DNA of 28,032 bases. It comes from a virus. The notes beneath the pieces are model-generated. The model searched no databases and was not told the origin of the DNA. It saw only the letters and a program-made list of their open reading frames with translations. Position 1 is the stretch's first letter. Every line of letters begins with the position of its first letter. Positions 5,557-13,272 of this stretch are shown here, piece by piece. The stretch spans positions 1-28,032 of IMG/VR virus record IMGVR_UViG_3300033146_002799, one strand, 5' to 3'. Position numbers and translations under genes: made by a program.

Positions 5557-6756
5557 TTAAAGGCCTATTTTGATCTTATGTTTATATTTATTATAAACAC
5601 TTATATCATTTTCTTTGATATAAGATCTAAGCACACGGTTTGTTTCTCTTGCTTTAATATGTAAACTAATTTCATCACCTAAATCTGCTTGTAAAACTTC
5701 ATCAGACCCAAATGTTTCATAAAATAAATTTTCATCCAAAAGTTCTTTGAGCCAAATAGTTTTAGCTTCTTCTGATTTAAGTTTTCTTAAACTCAAAATA
5801 TCAAAAGTACGACCCTTTCTAATTATTGCATCATCTATATCTTCTACTGTTCTATTTGTTGTTATAACAAATTTGGTTTTGTTTCCATTTTCAAATATAC
5901 CATCAGTAAAAGATAACAAATTTGATATAAATTTATTTTTTTGTATGTCTTCAGATGATGTTATATTTTGTTTTCTAGGCAATAAAGAATAATCCAAATC
6001 GTCTAAAAATACCAAATTGTATTTTTCTTCTCTTAAAATGTTCCAAAAAATATCATCTGCCAAAATTCCTTCATTTTTTATGTAGGCTACCTTTACACCT
6101 TCTAATTCAGCTACCATTGATTCATAAACTTTTAAATTGCTTTTGCCTTTTTGTTTTATTGCTTTTTCTGAATTAATTAGCAAATGATGCATAAAAGCAT
6201 CTCCCAATTTTGTTTTACCTGTACCAGTGGTACCAGCTAACAATAGAATATTGCTGTCTGACATAATATATTGATTGAACATTTCTTTCACATTAATAAA
6301 AGGATAATAATCTAAAGATATTTTACTATAATCTTTCATTGATTTTGTACTATCATTAAATGAAACATTTTTAGATGAATCCATAAAAAAACTAGAAATT
6401 CTAATATAAATTTCATCTTCATCATCTCTATATTCATTAATAATGTCAAAAAGAGGTTTGGCTTCTGTATAATCCATAAAATAATATGTAATATCAACTT
6501 TTTTCTTTGAATCATATGATTCTAAAACAATTAAATGATCATTATTTTCTAAAAAAATAGTTTCATTAAATAAATTAAAAGAAAAATCATTTCTTACAAA
6601 ATTCATTTTTTGGTTGAGTTGCTCTATTAGAGGTTCTATATCCTCATATTTAATACTTAAATTTTCAAAACCTTTACTGTATTTTGTTACAGAATTTGAG
6701 AAAAGCATTTGAGCATTAGTAATATAACTATCTTTTATAATTCTTATATTTGACAT
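5557..6756 (-). CDS. AAA+ ATPase of unknown role
   Basis: The 399-residue protein has about 165 N-terminal residues of no recognised family. A classical AAA module follows: Walker A AGTTGTGKT (near 174-182), Walker B LVFLDDLD (near 248-255), sensor-1 FVITTNR and the second-region RKGRTFDI, resembling the RPGRFD of Bcs1/FtsH-type AAA proteins. The lid continues to about residue 370. No membrane segment, protease motif or helicase domain is visible. It follows gp44 by 14 bases with a good AAAAAAAGGAACTAA ribosome site, so it is co-expressed with the clamp loader. It could remodel replication or host proteins. No T4 counterpart was recognised. Confidence 0.75.
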   Translation of the reverse strand: MSNIRIIKDSYITNAQMLFSNSVTKYSKGFENLSIKYEDIEPLIEQLNQKMNFVRNDFSFNLFNETIFLENNDHLIVLESYDSKKKVDITYYFMDYTEAKPLFDIINEYRDDEDEIYIRISSFFMDSSKNVSFNDSTKSMKDYSKISLDYYPFINVKEMFNQYIMSDSNILLLAGTTGTGKTKLGDAFMHHLLINSEKAIKQKGKSNLKVYESMVAELEGVKVAYIKNEGILADDIFWNILREEKYNLVFLDDLDYSLLPRKQNITSSEDIQKNKFISNLLSFTDGIFENGNKTKFVITTNRTVEDIDDAIIRKGRTFDILSLRKLKSEEAKTIWLKELLDENLFYETFGSDEVLQADLGDEISLHIKARETNRVLRSYIKENDISVYNKYKHKIKIGL

Positions 6757-6770
6757 TTAGTTCCTTTTTT

Positions 6771-7724
6771 TTATTTAAATTCTATTCCTGGACTCATCAT
6801 CAATTCAACAGCAAAAGCAGCAGCACAAATAGATTTATCCCTAGCATTAGCATGCATATCTTGATATTTAGCAGTTTGTATTACTACTTGAGGAATACTA
6901 TCAGGTTTAAAATATTCATCCAAATTCTTAAATACATAAGTATAAAGACTTCCTGGATCATCTAATTCCTGTAAATTTTTTCTAAGAGAAGTAAATTCCT
7001 TATCTTTGATATATTTCATAATTTCAGAGTATTTGGTACTTAAATTTATCATACTTTCATTAAGTTCTAATTTTCCATCATTAGCAGATTGTTGTAAAAC
7101 CATAACCATTTTTCTAACAGATGGATATAAATTTGTTACTACAGAACTCAAAGATTTTTTATCAAATTCAACTCCTTCATTACCCAAAATAAAACTTAAT
7201 CTGTTGAATATTTGCATTCCTACTTCTTTTTTATTTTGATTATAAAGATTGTCAAAATCCAAATGAACAAATCTGTTTCTTAAAGGTTCAATTAATTGTT
7301 CTTTATAATTACAAGTCAAAATAAAAGTAGAATTTTTACTAAATTCTTCAATTAATCCTCTTAAAATTTTTTGAGCTTCAGGTGTTAAACCATCTGCTTC
7401 ATCAATAACAACTATTTTTGGACTATCATCAATTGTAACGGAAGTTACAAATTCTTTAACAGCAGTTCTAAATGTATCAATTCCTCTATCTTGTGAACCA
7501 TTAATCCATTTTACATCAGCATCTAATTCTTTAACTAAAGCATTAACAGCTGAAGTTTTGCCTAATCCTGGAGATACGGAACTAAATAATATATGAGGAA
7601 ATCTTTCATCTTCAATATATGATTCAAATTTGTTTCTAATAGCAGATGGCAAAATCATATCTTCTATTCTTTGAGGTCTATATTTTTCAGCCCACAAAAA
7701 TTGCGAATTGTCTATTTTTTTCAT
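6771..7724 (-). CDS. 44: Clamp-loader large subunit gp44
   Basis: The 317-residue protein matches T4 gp44 (319 residues) along its length. It opens with LWAEKYRPQRIEDMILPSA, then Walker A SVSPGLGKTSA (Lys56), Walker B IVVIDEADG (near 104-112), sensor-1 FILTCNY and LRNRF where clamp loaders have the arginine-finger SRC. Four gp44 subunits with one gp62 hydrolyse ATP to open and load the sliding clamp. The clamp gene gp45 is not in the window. It starts after TTTAAAGGATAAAA and is preceded by an early-type promoter, so it probably leads its own transcript with the AAA+ gene. Confidence 0.93.
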   Translation of the reverse strand: MKKIDNSQFLWAEKYRPQRIEDMILPSAIRNKFESYIEDERFPHILFSSVSPGLGKTSAVNALVKELDADVKWINGSQDRGIDTFRTAVKEFVTSVTIDDSPKIVVIDEADGLTPEAQKILRGLIEEFSKNSTFILTCNYKEQLIEPLRNRFVHLDFDNLYNQNKKEVGMQIFNRLSFILGNEGVEFDKKSLSSVVTNLYPSVRKMVMVLQQSANDGKLELNESMINLSTKYSEIMKYIKDKEFTSLRKNLQELDDPGSLYTYVFKNLDEYFKPDSIPQVVIQTAKYQDMHANARDKSICAAAFAVELMMSPGIEFK

Positions 7725-7760
7725 TTTTATCCTTTAAATGTTTAAGCCTTACATAACAAT

Positions 7761-7784
7761 ATTATACTAAAACTTTGTTTAAAT
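7761..7784 (-). promoter_or_regulatory. Early/middle-type promoter of gp44
   Basis: Minus strand: ATTTAAACAAA, 7 bases, TATAAT. This motif is almost identical to the one upstream of the gp62 operon, including the G before TATAAT. It overlaps the last codons of the upstream gene and leaves a leader of about 30 bases before the gp44 ATG. Confidence 0.6.
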
Positions 7785-8363
7785 AATCATTTTATTTTCA
7801 TATAATTTATTTATTTCTTCCAACCCATTACTTGAAAATGTAATATAAAGTTTTAATTTTTTAATTTTATTTATCACTTTATTATTTATTATACTATTTT
7901 TAATCAAAGGATCATTCAAGCCTTCTTTTGAATTTTGAATAATAAAAAAATACAATGTAAACCAATGAATTTGTTTTAATTTGTATTTATTCAACATATA
8001 ATTTAAAGTAATATTAGTTTCTTCATGCATTATAGAATTTATATCATCATTTGATAATTTTCTATAATTTATTATTTCATTTTTAAATTTTATTGCTTCT
8101 TTCATATCTAAAACTGCCAATTTTTTAAAAGCATCCATTAAAGAAGTTGGAGATTGTTTAAAATTGATATACAAATTAGCAATTACTAAATTTTCTTTTG
8201 TTGCTAAATAAAATTTATTATATGGAGTCAATTCTTTAATACTATTTCTTTTTTCTTCATTATGATTTACTACATAACTTTTTTTATTTGCTTTTTTATT
8301 AACAAAAGTTGTATATATTCCAGCTGTAATATTATAAAAATCTCTATAAGATATACTCACCAC
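7779..8363 (-). CDS. Hypothetical protein, possible helicase loader gp59
   Basis: The 194-residue protein is basic and mostly helical, with no clear domain. It begins SYRDFYNITAGIYTTFVNKK, and has NKFYLATKENLVIANLYINF, then a region with paired D-I (NDDINSIM) and a C-terminal helical half. Order and size loosely follow T4 gp59 (217 residues), which loads gp41 onto forked DNA; for example FYLATK...ANLYINF falls where gp59 has a KL...FISNLVAN segment. This is a weak pattern match. The start is one of two adjacent GTG codons overlapping the TGA of the gp33-like gene; GAGGATGA serves as ribosome site, and 8360 is equally possible. Confidence 0.45.
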   Translation of the reverse strand: MVSISYRDFYNITAGIYTTFVNKKANKKSYVVNHNEEKRNSIKELTPYNKFYLATKENLVIANLYINFKQSPTSLMDAFKKLAVLDMKEAIKFKNEIINYRKLSNDDINSIMHEETNITLNYMLNKYKLKQIHWFTLYFFIIQNSKEGLNDPLIKNSIINNKVINKIKKLKLYITFSSNGLEEINKLYENKMII

Positions 8364-8620
8364 TCATCCTCATCATAATCATTAATTTCATAATCAACCT
8401 CTGATTTAAAATATTTTTCTTTAATTAATTGTTTTTTAAATATAGTTTTAAAATCTTTATGATTACTTAAAATATTACCTATTTCTTGAATAGGTATATT
8501 TTTTTTATAACTATATTCTACAATTGTATCCAATAAGTTTAAATCTTCAGCAAATTCTTTTTTAAATTTAAATATAGATTTAATTAAATCCTCAGCTTGT
8601 TTATATTCTTCATTATCCAT
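8357..8620 (-). CDS. 33: Probable late-transcription co-activator gp33
   Basis: The 87-residue acidic, helical protein ends in INDYDEDEW. Its core LDTIVEYSYKKNIPIQEIGN fits the T4 gp33 core IIEKMVEEFGMSYLEATTAF and the cyanophage form with KEKRIPYLDAV. In T4, gp33 links RNA polymerase to the sliding clamp through a C-terminal acidic/hydrophobic tail shared with gp55. Here the gp55 homologue ends IFDEW and this protein YDEDEW, so the shared tail supports the assignment. T4 gp33 is 112 residues. It sits between gp46 and the gp59-like gene, with AAGGAAATACA before the ATG. Homology is faint and only the tail and context lift it above hypothetical. Confidence 0.55.
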   Translation of the reverse strand: MDNEEYKQAEDLIKSIFKFKKEFAEDLNLLDTIVEYSYKKNIPIQEIGNILSNHKDFKTIFKKQLIKEKYFKSEVDYEINDYDEDEW

Positions 8621-8656
8621 TGTATTTCCTTATGTTGTATTTTATCAAAATTAAAG

Positions 8657-10396
8657 TTAAATTTCATCTATGTTTAAAGAACTATATGTTTTTTTTGTGA
8701 TATTTACTATTCTATTGAATAATTCTATTTTTTCTTTTATTTCAGAATTATGACTAATAATTATAATATTTTTTGATGATGAAAATTCTTCTTTCAATAT
8801 ATTTAATAATTCTTCTCTTCCTCTTGAATCTACGGAACTGTCAAGAATTTCATCCAATATGAGTAAATTTGTTTTAACACCATTTCTTTTTTCTATCAAT
8901 TTTAAAAAAGCAAACATCAAACTAAATGAAATTCTAGCCTTTTGTCCATTTGATAATTGATTAAATTCAGAATCTTCATTTTTAGATATAATTCTTTCTT
9001 TAAAATGTTCATCTATAATAAAAGAATAATCCACAATAGAAAATAATTCTAAAAAATAATTTATTCCTTTATTTAAAAAAGGAATTTGTTGTTTGATGAT
9101 AGAACCTTTTAAATTATCAGCACCAATTATAGAAGACAATGAAATGTATTTGTCTAATAAAATATTATCTTTTTTCATTATAACAGTAATTTTTTCTAAT
9201 TCTTTTTTATTTTCATTTAAAATAGAATAATTTATTTTTTCTAATTTTATATTATTTAATTCAATTAATGAATTTTCATAATATTTTAAATCATTTTTTA
9301 ACTCATTTAATGTTTCTTTTATTCTTTTGCCATTTAATAATTTTTCTTTCATTTTATCAGATGTTGTTTTGATTTCATTATATAAATTATTATATTGTAA
9401 TATATTTTTTTCAATTTTTTCTTTATTATTAATGAAATGATTTTTTTTAGATACATCAACATCAATAAGATAATTTTTTGTACCACAATCATTACAAATA
9501 ATTGCTCCTTTTTCAGCACTATCAATTTTAGATAATTCATTTTTTATATTTTGTAATTGATCATTGAATAATGTCAAATTATTTTTTAAAGCATTTTCTT
9601 CTATTTTGATAATGTCATATTCATCTTTTATTTTTTTTAATTTAATGAGACCTTCTGTATATTTTTCTATTTTTTCTTGAGTTGTTTTTATATTGGAATT
9701 TGTTATATCTATATTTTCTTTATGATTATTTTCAAAATTTTTGTTTCTTTCTTCTGCTTGTTTTATCATATTTTCTTCAGATGATATATGAGATTCTAAT
9801 AATTCTCTTTTATAAGTTTTGTCTTTAATATCACTTTTTAATACAGATATTTTATCCTTAATATTATCATTTATGATATTAAAAATAGATGTATCTGTTA
9901 TTACTTGAAACAAACTTTCTTTTTCTTGTTTTGATAATTCCATAAATGGTTTAGAAGAGGGTAAATTAGCTCCTAATATAATAAGTTGTCTAAAAATGAT
10001 TTCATTTATCATTAATATTTCATTTTCTAACATTTTCTGATAATCTTTAGAAGCTGCTTTTTGTTCAATCAAAACAAATTTGTTTTTACTTTTTTTATAA
10101 ATTTCAAATACAGCAGGTTTCATTCCTCTTATTATTTTATATTCATTTTTATTAACATTAAATAATATTTCTACTGATAACTTTTTTTTCTGTATTCTAT
10201 TAATTAAAGAGTTTGCTTTTATTTTTCTAAAAGGTTTGCCAAACAATGAATAAAATATAACGTCAGCTATAACAGACTTTCCTTCTCCATTTAAACCTAA
10301 TACTAAATCTATTCCATTTTCAAAATCATATGTATTGTAATTTTCTCCATAAGATAAAAAGTTTTTCCATTTGACATTTTTAAAAATTATATTCAT
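8657..10396 (-). CDS. 46: Recombination nuclease ATPase subunit gp46 (SbcC/Rad50-like)
   Basis: The 579-residue protein has the full SMC/Rad50 plan: Walker A LGLNGEGKSVIADVIFYSLF (near 33-52), a coiled coil, a zinc hook CNDC (Cys301, Cys304), a second coiled coil, the ABC signature LSNGQKARISFSL (near 481-493) and Walker B LLILDEILDSS (near 511-521). SLFGKPFRKIKANSLI and MKPAVFEIY match T4 gp46. With gp47 it forms the nuclease that resects DNA ends for recombination-dependent replication and host DNA degradation. The ATG follows AAAGGAAATAT, 9 bases after gp47. Confidence 0.95.
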   Translation of the reverse strand: MNIIFKNVKWKNFLSYGENYNTYDFENGIDLVLGLNGEGKSVIADVIFYSLFGKPFRKIKANSLINRIQKKKLSVEILFNVNKNEYKIIRGMKPAVFEIYKKSKNKFVLIEQKAASKDYQKMLENEILMINEIIFRQLIILGANLPSSKPFMELSKQEKESLFQVITDTSIFNIINDNIKDKISVLKSDIKDKTYKRELLESHISSEENMIKQAEERNKNFENNHKENIDITNSNIKTTQEKIEKYTEGLIKLKKIKDEYDIIKIEENALKNNLTLFNDQLQNIKNELSKIDSAEKGAIICNDCGTKNYLIDVDVSKKNHFINNKEKIEKNILQYNNLYNEIKTTSDKMKEKLLNGKRIKETLNELKNDLKYYENSLIELNNIKLEKINYSILNENKKELEKITVIMKKDNILLDKYISLSSIIGADNLKGSIIKQQIPFLNKGINYFLELFSIVDYSFIIDEHFKERIISKNEDSEFNQLSNGQKARISFSLMFAFLKLIEKRNGVKTNLLILDEILDSSVDSRGREELLNILKEEFSSSKNIIIISHNSEIKEKIELFNRIVNITKKTYSSLNIDEI

Positions 10397-10405
10397 ATAT
10401 TTCCT

Positions 10406-11545
10406 TTATTTTATATCTTTTAATTGTGTGCTATCTATTTCAGCTAATATTTCTATAACTAAAGGTAATAAATCTTTTTTCTCTTTTTTTACAGTTGAAA
10501 GAATAAAACTTCTTGTATCATCTAAATCTTTATTTTCAGCTATATAATCTGTACCTATTATTTTAGAAATTTCTTGATTGTCTATCACTGCAGATTTTAA
10601 TCCCGCTTTATTCATTTTATATAACATTTCATCATATTTTTTGTCTTTGGAGTGATTAATAAAAACTTTGACTTCATGTTCATCCAATAAAGGCAAAACA
10701 CTTTTAAATTCATTTTCATTATAAAATTTTGATGTTTCAAATAAACCAGAAATTTCAATATGTTTTTCTTTATTTTTTTCATCATCATATTTTACTTTAA
10801 CAAATTTTTTACTTGATTTGTTTTCTTTGAATTCTAAATAATCATCTTCATGCCAAACATAAAATCCTTTTTCTTCTTCATAATCATTCCAATTTATTTG
10901 CCATGGAGTACCCAAATATTTGATAAATCCTTTTGTATCTTTAAGATGAAAATGTCCACTATATACATTTTGTAAAGTTGTATTTTCTCTAAAAAATTTT
11001 TCAGTAAGTTTAGCATTGGTATCTTTATGACCTTTTACCACCATACAATTTTGTATTTTAAAATGTCCCAATACAGTATGACATGATGCTATTTCATCAT
11101 AAGATAAATCTTCATCATTTGTTATCCAAGGAACTACATAAACTTTATTGTCATTTATTGTAATGTAAGTTCTATTTTTAAAAACAATCAAATTATCAGA
11201 GTAAATATTTTCAAAAAAACTAATAAGTGAAACTTCTCTTGATTCTCTATGAGCTATGTCATGATTGCCTAATAATGTATATAATTTAATGTTTTTTTCT
11301 ACTAATACTTCAAAAAAATATTTTTTTATGTAATTCATAAAAATAATATCAATATTTGTTCTATTATCAAAAATATCTCCTAATTGAAAAATGGTATCTA
11401 TGTTGTTTTTTTCCATATAAGGAAATATTTGTTCATCAAAAAATTTTAATTGATTTTTTAATGTATTAATATTAAATCTTTTTATACCAAAATGACAATC
11501 TCCTATAACAATTAATTTTCCATTTATTTCAATATTACCATTCAT
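10406..11545 (-). CDS. 47: Recombination nuclease subunit gp47 (SbcD/Mre11-like)
   Basis: The metallophosphoesterase motifs are in order: IGDCHFG, QLGDIFDNR, LLGNHDIAHRES, a GHFK motif and SGHFHLKD, then YLGTPWQINW as in T4 gp47 (YIGTPWTLTA). They bind two manganese ions and cleave DNA at ends opened by gp46. I chose the ATG at 11545, preceded by GGAAGAAG. The frame extends upstream to a TTG at 11569 inside gp55, with a poor ribosome site. The gene overlaps the gp55 stop by 11 bases, so translation is probably coupled. At about 380 residues it is longer than T4 gp47 (339). Confidence 0.94.
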   Translation of the reverse strand: MNGNIEINGKLIVIGDCHFGIKRFNINTLKNQLKFFDEQIFPYMEKNNIDTIFQLGDIFDNRTNIDIIFMNYIKKYFFEVLVEKNIKLYTLLGNHDIAHRESREVSLISFFENIYSDNLIVFKNRTYITINDNKVYVVPWITNDEDLSYDEIASCHTVLGHFKIQNCMVVKGHKDTNAKLTEKFFRENTTLQNVYSGHFHLKDTKGFIKYLGTPWQINWNDYEEEKGFYVWHEDDYLEFKENKSSKKFVKVKYDDEKNKEKHIEISGLFETSKFYNENEFKSVLPLLDEHEVKVFINHSKDKKYDEMLYKMNKAGLKSAVIDNQEISKIIGTDYIAENKDLDDTRSFILSTVKKEKKDLLPLVIEILAEIDSTQLKDIK

Positions 11546-12713
11546 CAAAAATGTCTTCTTCCATAACAATAAGTTCTTTTTCTTGTTTGATCTTTTTATA
11601 TTTTGAAGTTATAATCACTGGAATTCCTTCACATTCTTCTGTTGAAGGCATTTTCCAATTTTCCAATATTAATTTTTTAGGTTTAAATATTTTTAATGAT
11701 TCTATTATTTGTTTTTCTTTTGTATCTTTCTTTTTAGCTTTTAAATATTCAATGTAATTATCAAAGTCTTGTGTTTGTTCATTTTTAGGTGTATTATTGT
11801 ACAATTCTTTAATTTCTTCATCTATAAGTTCATTATGTTCTAATATATCATTTGATTTTTTAATATATTTTATACCTTCTTTAATAGCTTTGTTTAATTC
11901 TGATAATTTTGTTATTTTTGATTCATGATATATTGCTGTATATTTTTCTTGTTCAGTTACAACAAATTCTTCTTTATGATGCATGTTTTTTAATCCATCC
12001 AAATTAGAACTTTCTAATGATATTGTGTTTTTTAATTCTTTTTCATTTTGTTTTCTTTCTATGATAATATTCAAAAAAGCATTATAACATATTTGTGTAA
12101 CATAAGCAAATGCTTTTGATTTTGCTCCAGTTCTTTTTGATTTTAAATTATCATCAAAATTATTCAAATATAACAATGTTTTTTCTATAGCATTACTATA
12201 AAAATCTGTTTTCCAATTGCTAGAGTATCCCGAAAATGAAGGCATGGATGATAAATTTTTTACTATGAGCAACAACATAATTCCAAATTTTTCTTTAGAA
12301 GCCTTGTTTGTTAAAGTTAAATTTTCAACATATTCTAACATTTCTTTATCAGCTTTTTCAGATGATGTAGTGTTTTCTTCAATTCTATTTTTTAAAAATT
12401 TTATATAATTTTCTTTTTTTTCATTAAATTGTTTTAAAATCACTTCTTTTGAAAATGGAGGTTCTATATTTTTTAAATATTTTATATTAAATTTTAAAGA
12501 TTCTTCTTCTATATCAGTTATTTTATTATCAGAATTAAGAGTATTTTCCCACTTAGATATTTTCTTATCTATTGTTATAAACCATTTTTCTTTTACTTCT
12601 TCCATAGGTAATTCTTCCAATCTTTTTAAAAAATTAGAATATTTTAATAAATATAATTGAAATTTTAAAGAATCTTCTGATACAAACTCACGTATAGATT
12701 TCTTTTTAGCCAT
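11535..12713 (-). CDS. 55: Late-transcription sigma factor gp55
   Basis: Residues 142-222 carry the gp55 core: FSGYSSNWKTDFYSNAIEKT (T4: [20 protein letters not shown]), LNNFD, and AFAYVTQICYNAFLNIIIER (T4: [20 protein letters not shown]). gp55 is a reduced sigma-2-like factor that directs host RNA polymerase to TATAAATA late promoters, and those boxes occur throughout the window. The protein ends EEDIFDEW, a likely sliding-clamp-binding tail. It has 392 residues, about twice T4 gp55 (185), with a ~140-residue N-terminal extension and a long charged segment (220-370) of unknown use. CAAAGGAACTATTA precedes the ATG. Confidence 0.9.
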   Translation of the reverse strand: MAKKKSIREFVSEDSLKFQLYLLKYSNFLKRLEELPMEEVKEKWFITIDKKISKWENTLNSDNKITDIEEESLKFNIKYLKNIEPPFSKEVILKQFNEKKENYIKFLKNRIEENTTSSEKADKEMLEYVENLTLTNKASKEKFGIMLLLIVKNLSSMPSFSGYSSNWKTDFYSNAIEKTLLYLNNFDDNLKSKRTGAKSKAFAYVTQICYNAFLNIIIERKQNEKELKNTISLESSNLDGLKNMHHKEEFVVTEQEKYTAIYHESKITKLSELNKAIKEGIKYIKKSNDILEHNELIDEEIKELYNNTPKNEQTQDFDNYIEYLKAKKKDTKEKQIIESLKIFKPKKLILENWKMPSTEECEGIPVIITSKYKKIKQEKELIVMEEDIFDEW

Positions 12714-12740
12714 TAATAGTTCCTTTGTTTAAATATTAAA

Positions 12741-12764
12741 ATTATACTTAAATATTACTTAATA
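12741..12764 (-). promoter_or_regulatory. Possible early-type promoter of gp55-gp47-gp46
   Basis: Minus strand: TATTAAGTAAT, 7 bases, TATAAT preceded by AAG. The -10 box and spacing match the other early-type motifs, but the upstream box is only partly conserved (TTAA shared). It overlaps the plus-strand late-promoter repeats, so the region is divergently used. Confidence 0.4.
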
Positions 12765-12790
12765 TATAAATATTACTTAATATATAAATA
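12752..12790 (+). promoter_or_regulatory. Tandem late promoters TATAAATA (two copies, 18-bp period)
   Basis: Two perfect TATAAATA boxes at 12765-12772 and 12783-12790 lie within overlapping 21-bp copies (12752-12772 and 12770-12790). A looser third copy precedes them. The second box is 5-6 bases before AAAAGG, the ribosome site of the tail-tube-like gene. Confidence 0.65.
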
Positions 12791-12810
12791 ATATAAAAGG
12801 AAATTAATCA

Positions 12811-13272
12811 ATGTCACATAGAAATTTTTCACATAATTCCAATTTTATATTTCAAACTAATTTATTTGAAAATGATACTTTTTTTTATTATTTACAAGAG
12901 TGTAATTTACCAGGATTATCTTTTTCACATATAGAAATGCCTAAAAATGCTGTATTAGGTAATATCCAAGGAGATACAATAACTTATTCTCCATTGAGCA
13001 TATCTATAATTATAGATGAAAAATTAGAAACTTGGAAAAATATAATTAATGTAGCTCAAAAAATGAGAAATCCTGTATCATCTACTGGTGAACCAATATC
13101 AAAATGGGGTCATTTAACAATACAAGATGATAACACCAATCAAGTAGTAAAATTAGAATTTAGAGATATGATGTTGGAAAGTATAAGTGATTTAACTTAT
13201 AGCACCACTTCAGAAGATGAAATTATAACTTGTACTGTAGATATAAAATATGATTTTTACACCATATTTTAA
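12811..13272 (+). CDS. Tail-tube-fold protein, gp19-like
   Basis: The 153-residue protein follows the T4 gp19 tail-tube pattern. It has NFIFQTNLFENDTFFYYLQE, CNLPGLSFSHIEMP (gp19: ATALPAGIVEKIPV), GDTITYSPLSISIIIDEKLE then W (gp19: GDRTFDDWTVTVMNDEAHDA...W), and strands ending in TVDIKYDFYTI (gp19: TLALDYWE). Tube-fold proteins polymerise into the inner tail tube or cap it, so this is a tube subunit or paralogue. It is one of two plus-strand genes, isolated from the minus-strand tail operon, with strong late boxes and AAAAGGAAATTAATC before ATG. Its stop abuts the stop of the fibre-like gene with no base between, and no terminator is visible. Confidence 0.6.
   Translation: MSHRNFSHNSNFIFQTNLFENDTFFYYLQECNLPGLSFSHIEMPKNAVLGNIQGDTITYSPLSISIIIDEKLETWKNIINVAQKMRNPVSSTGEPISKWGHLTIQDDNTNQVVKLEFRDMMLESISDLTYSTTSEDEIITCTVDIKYDFYTIF

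Noticed and set aside
11569-11569. TTG start of gp47 at 11569
   Set aside because: Weak ribosome site and larger overlap with gp55; ATG at 11545 is better.
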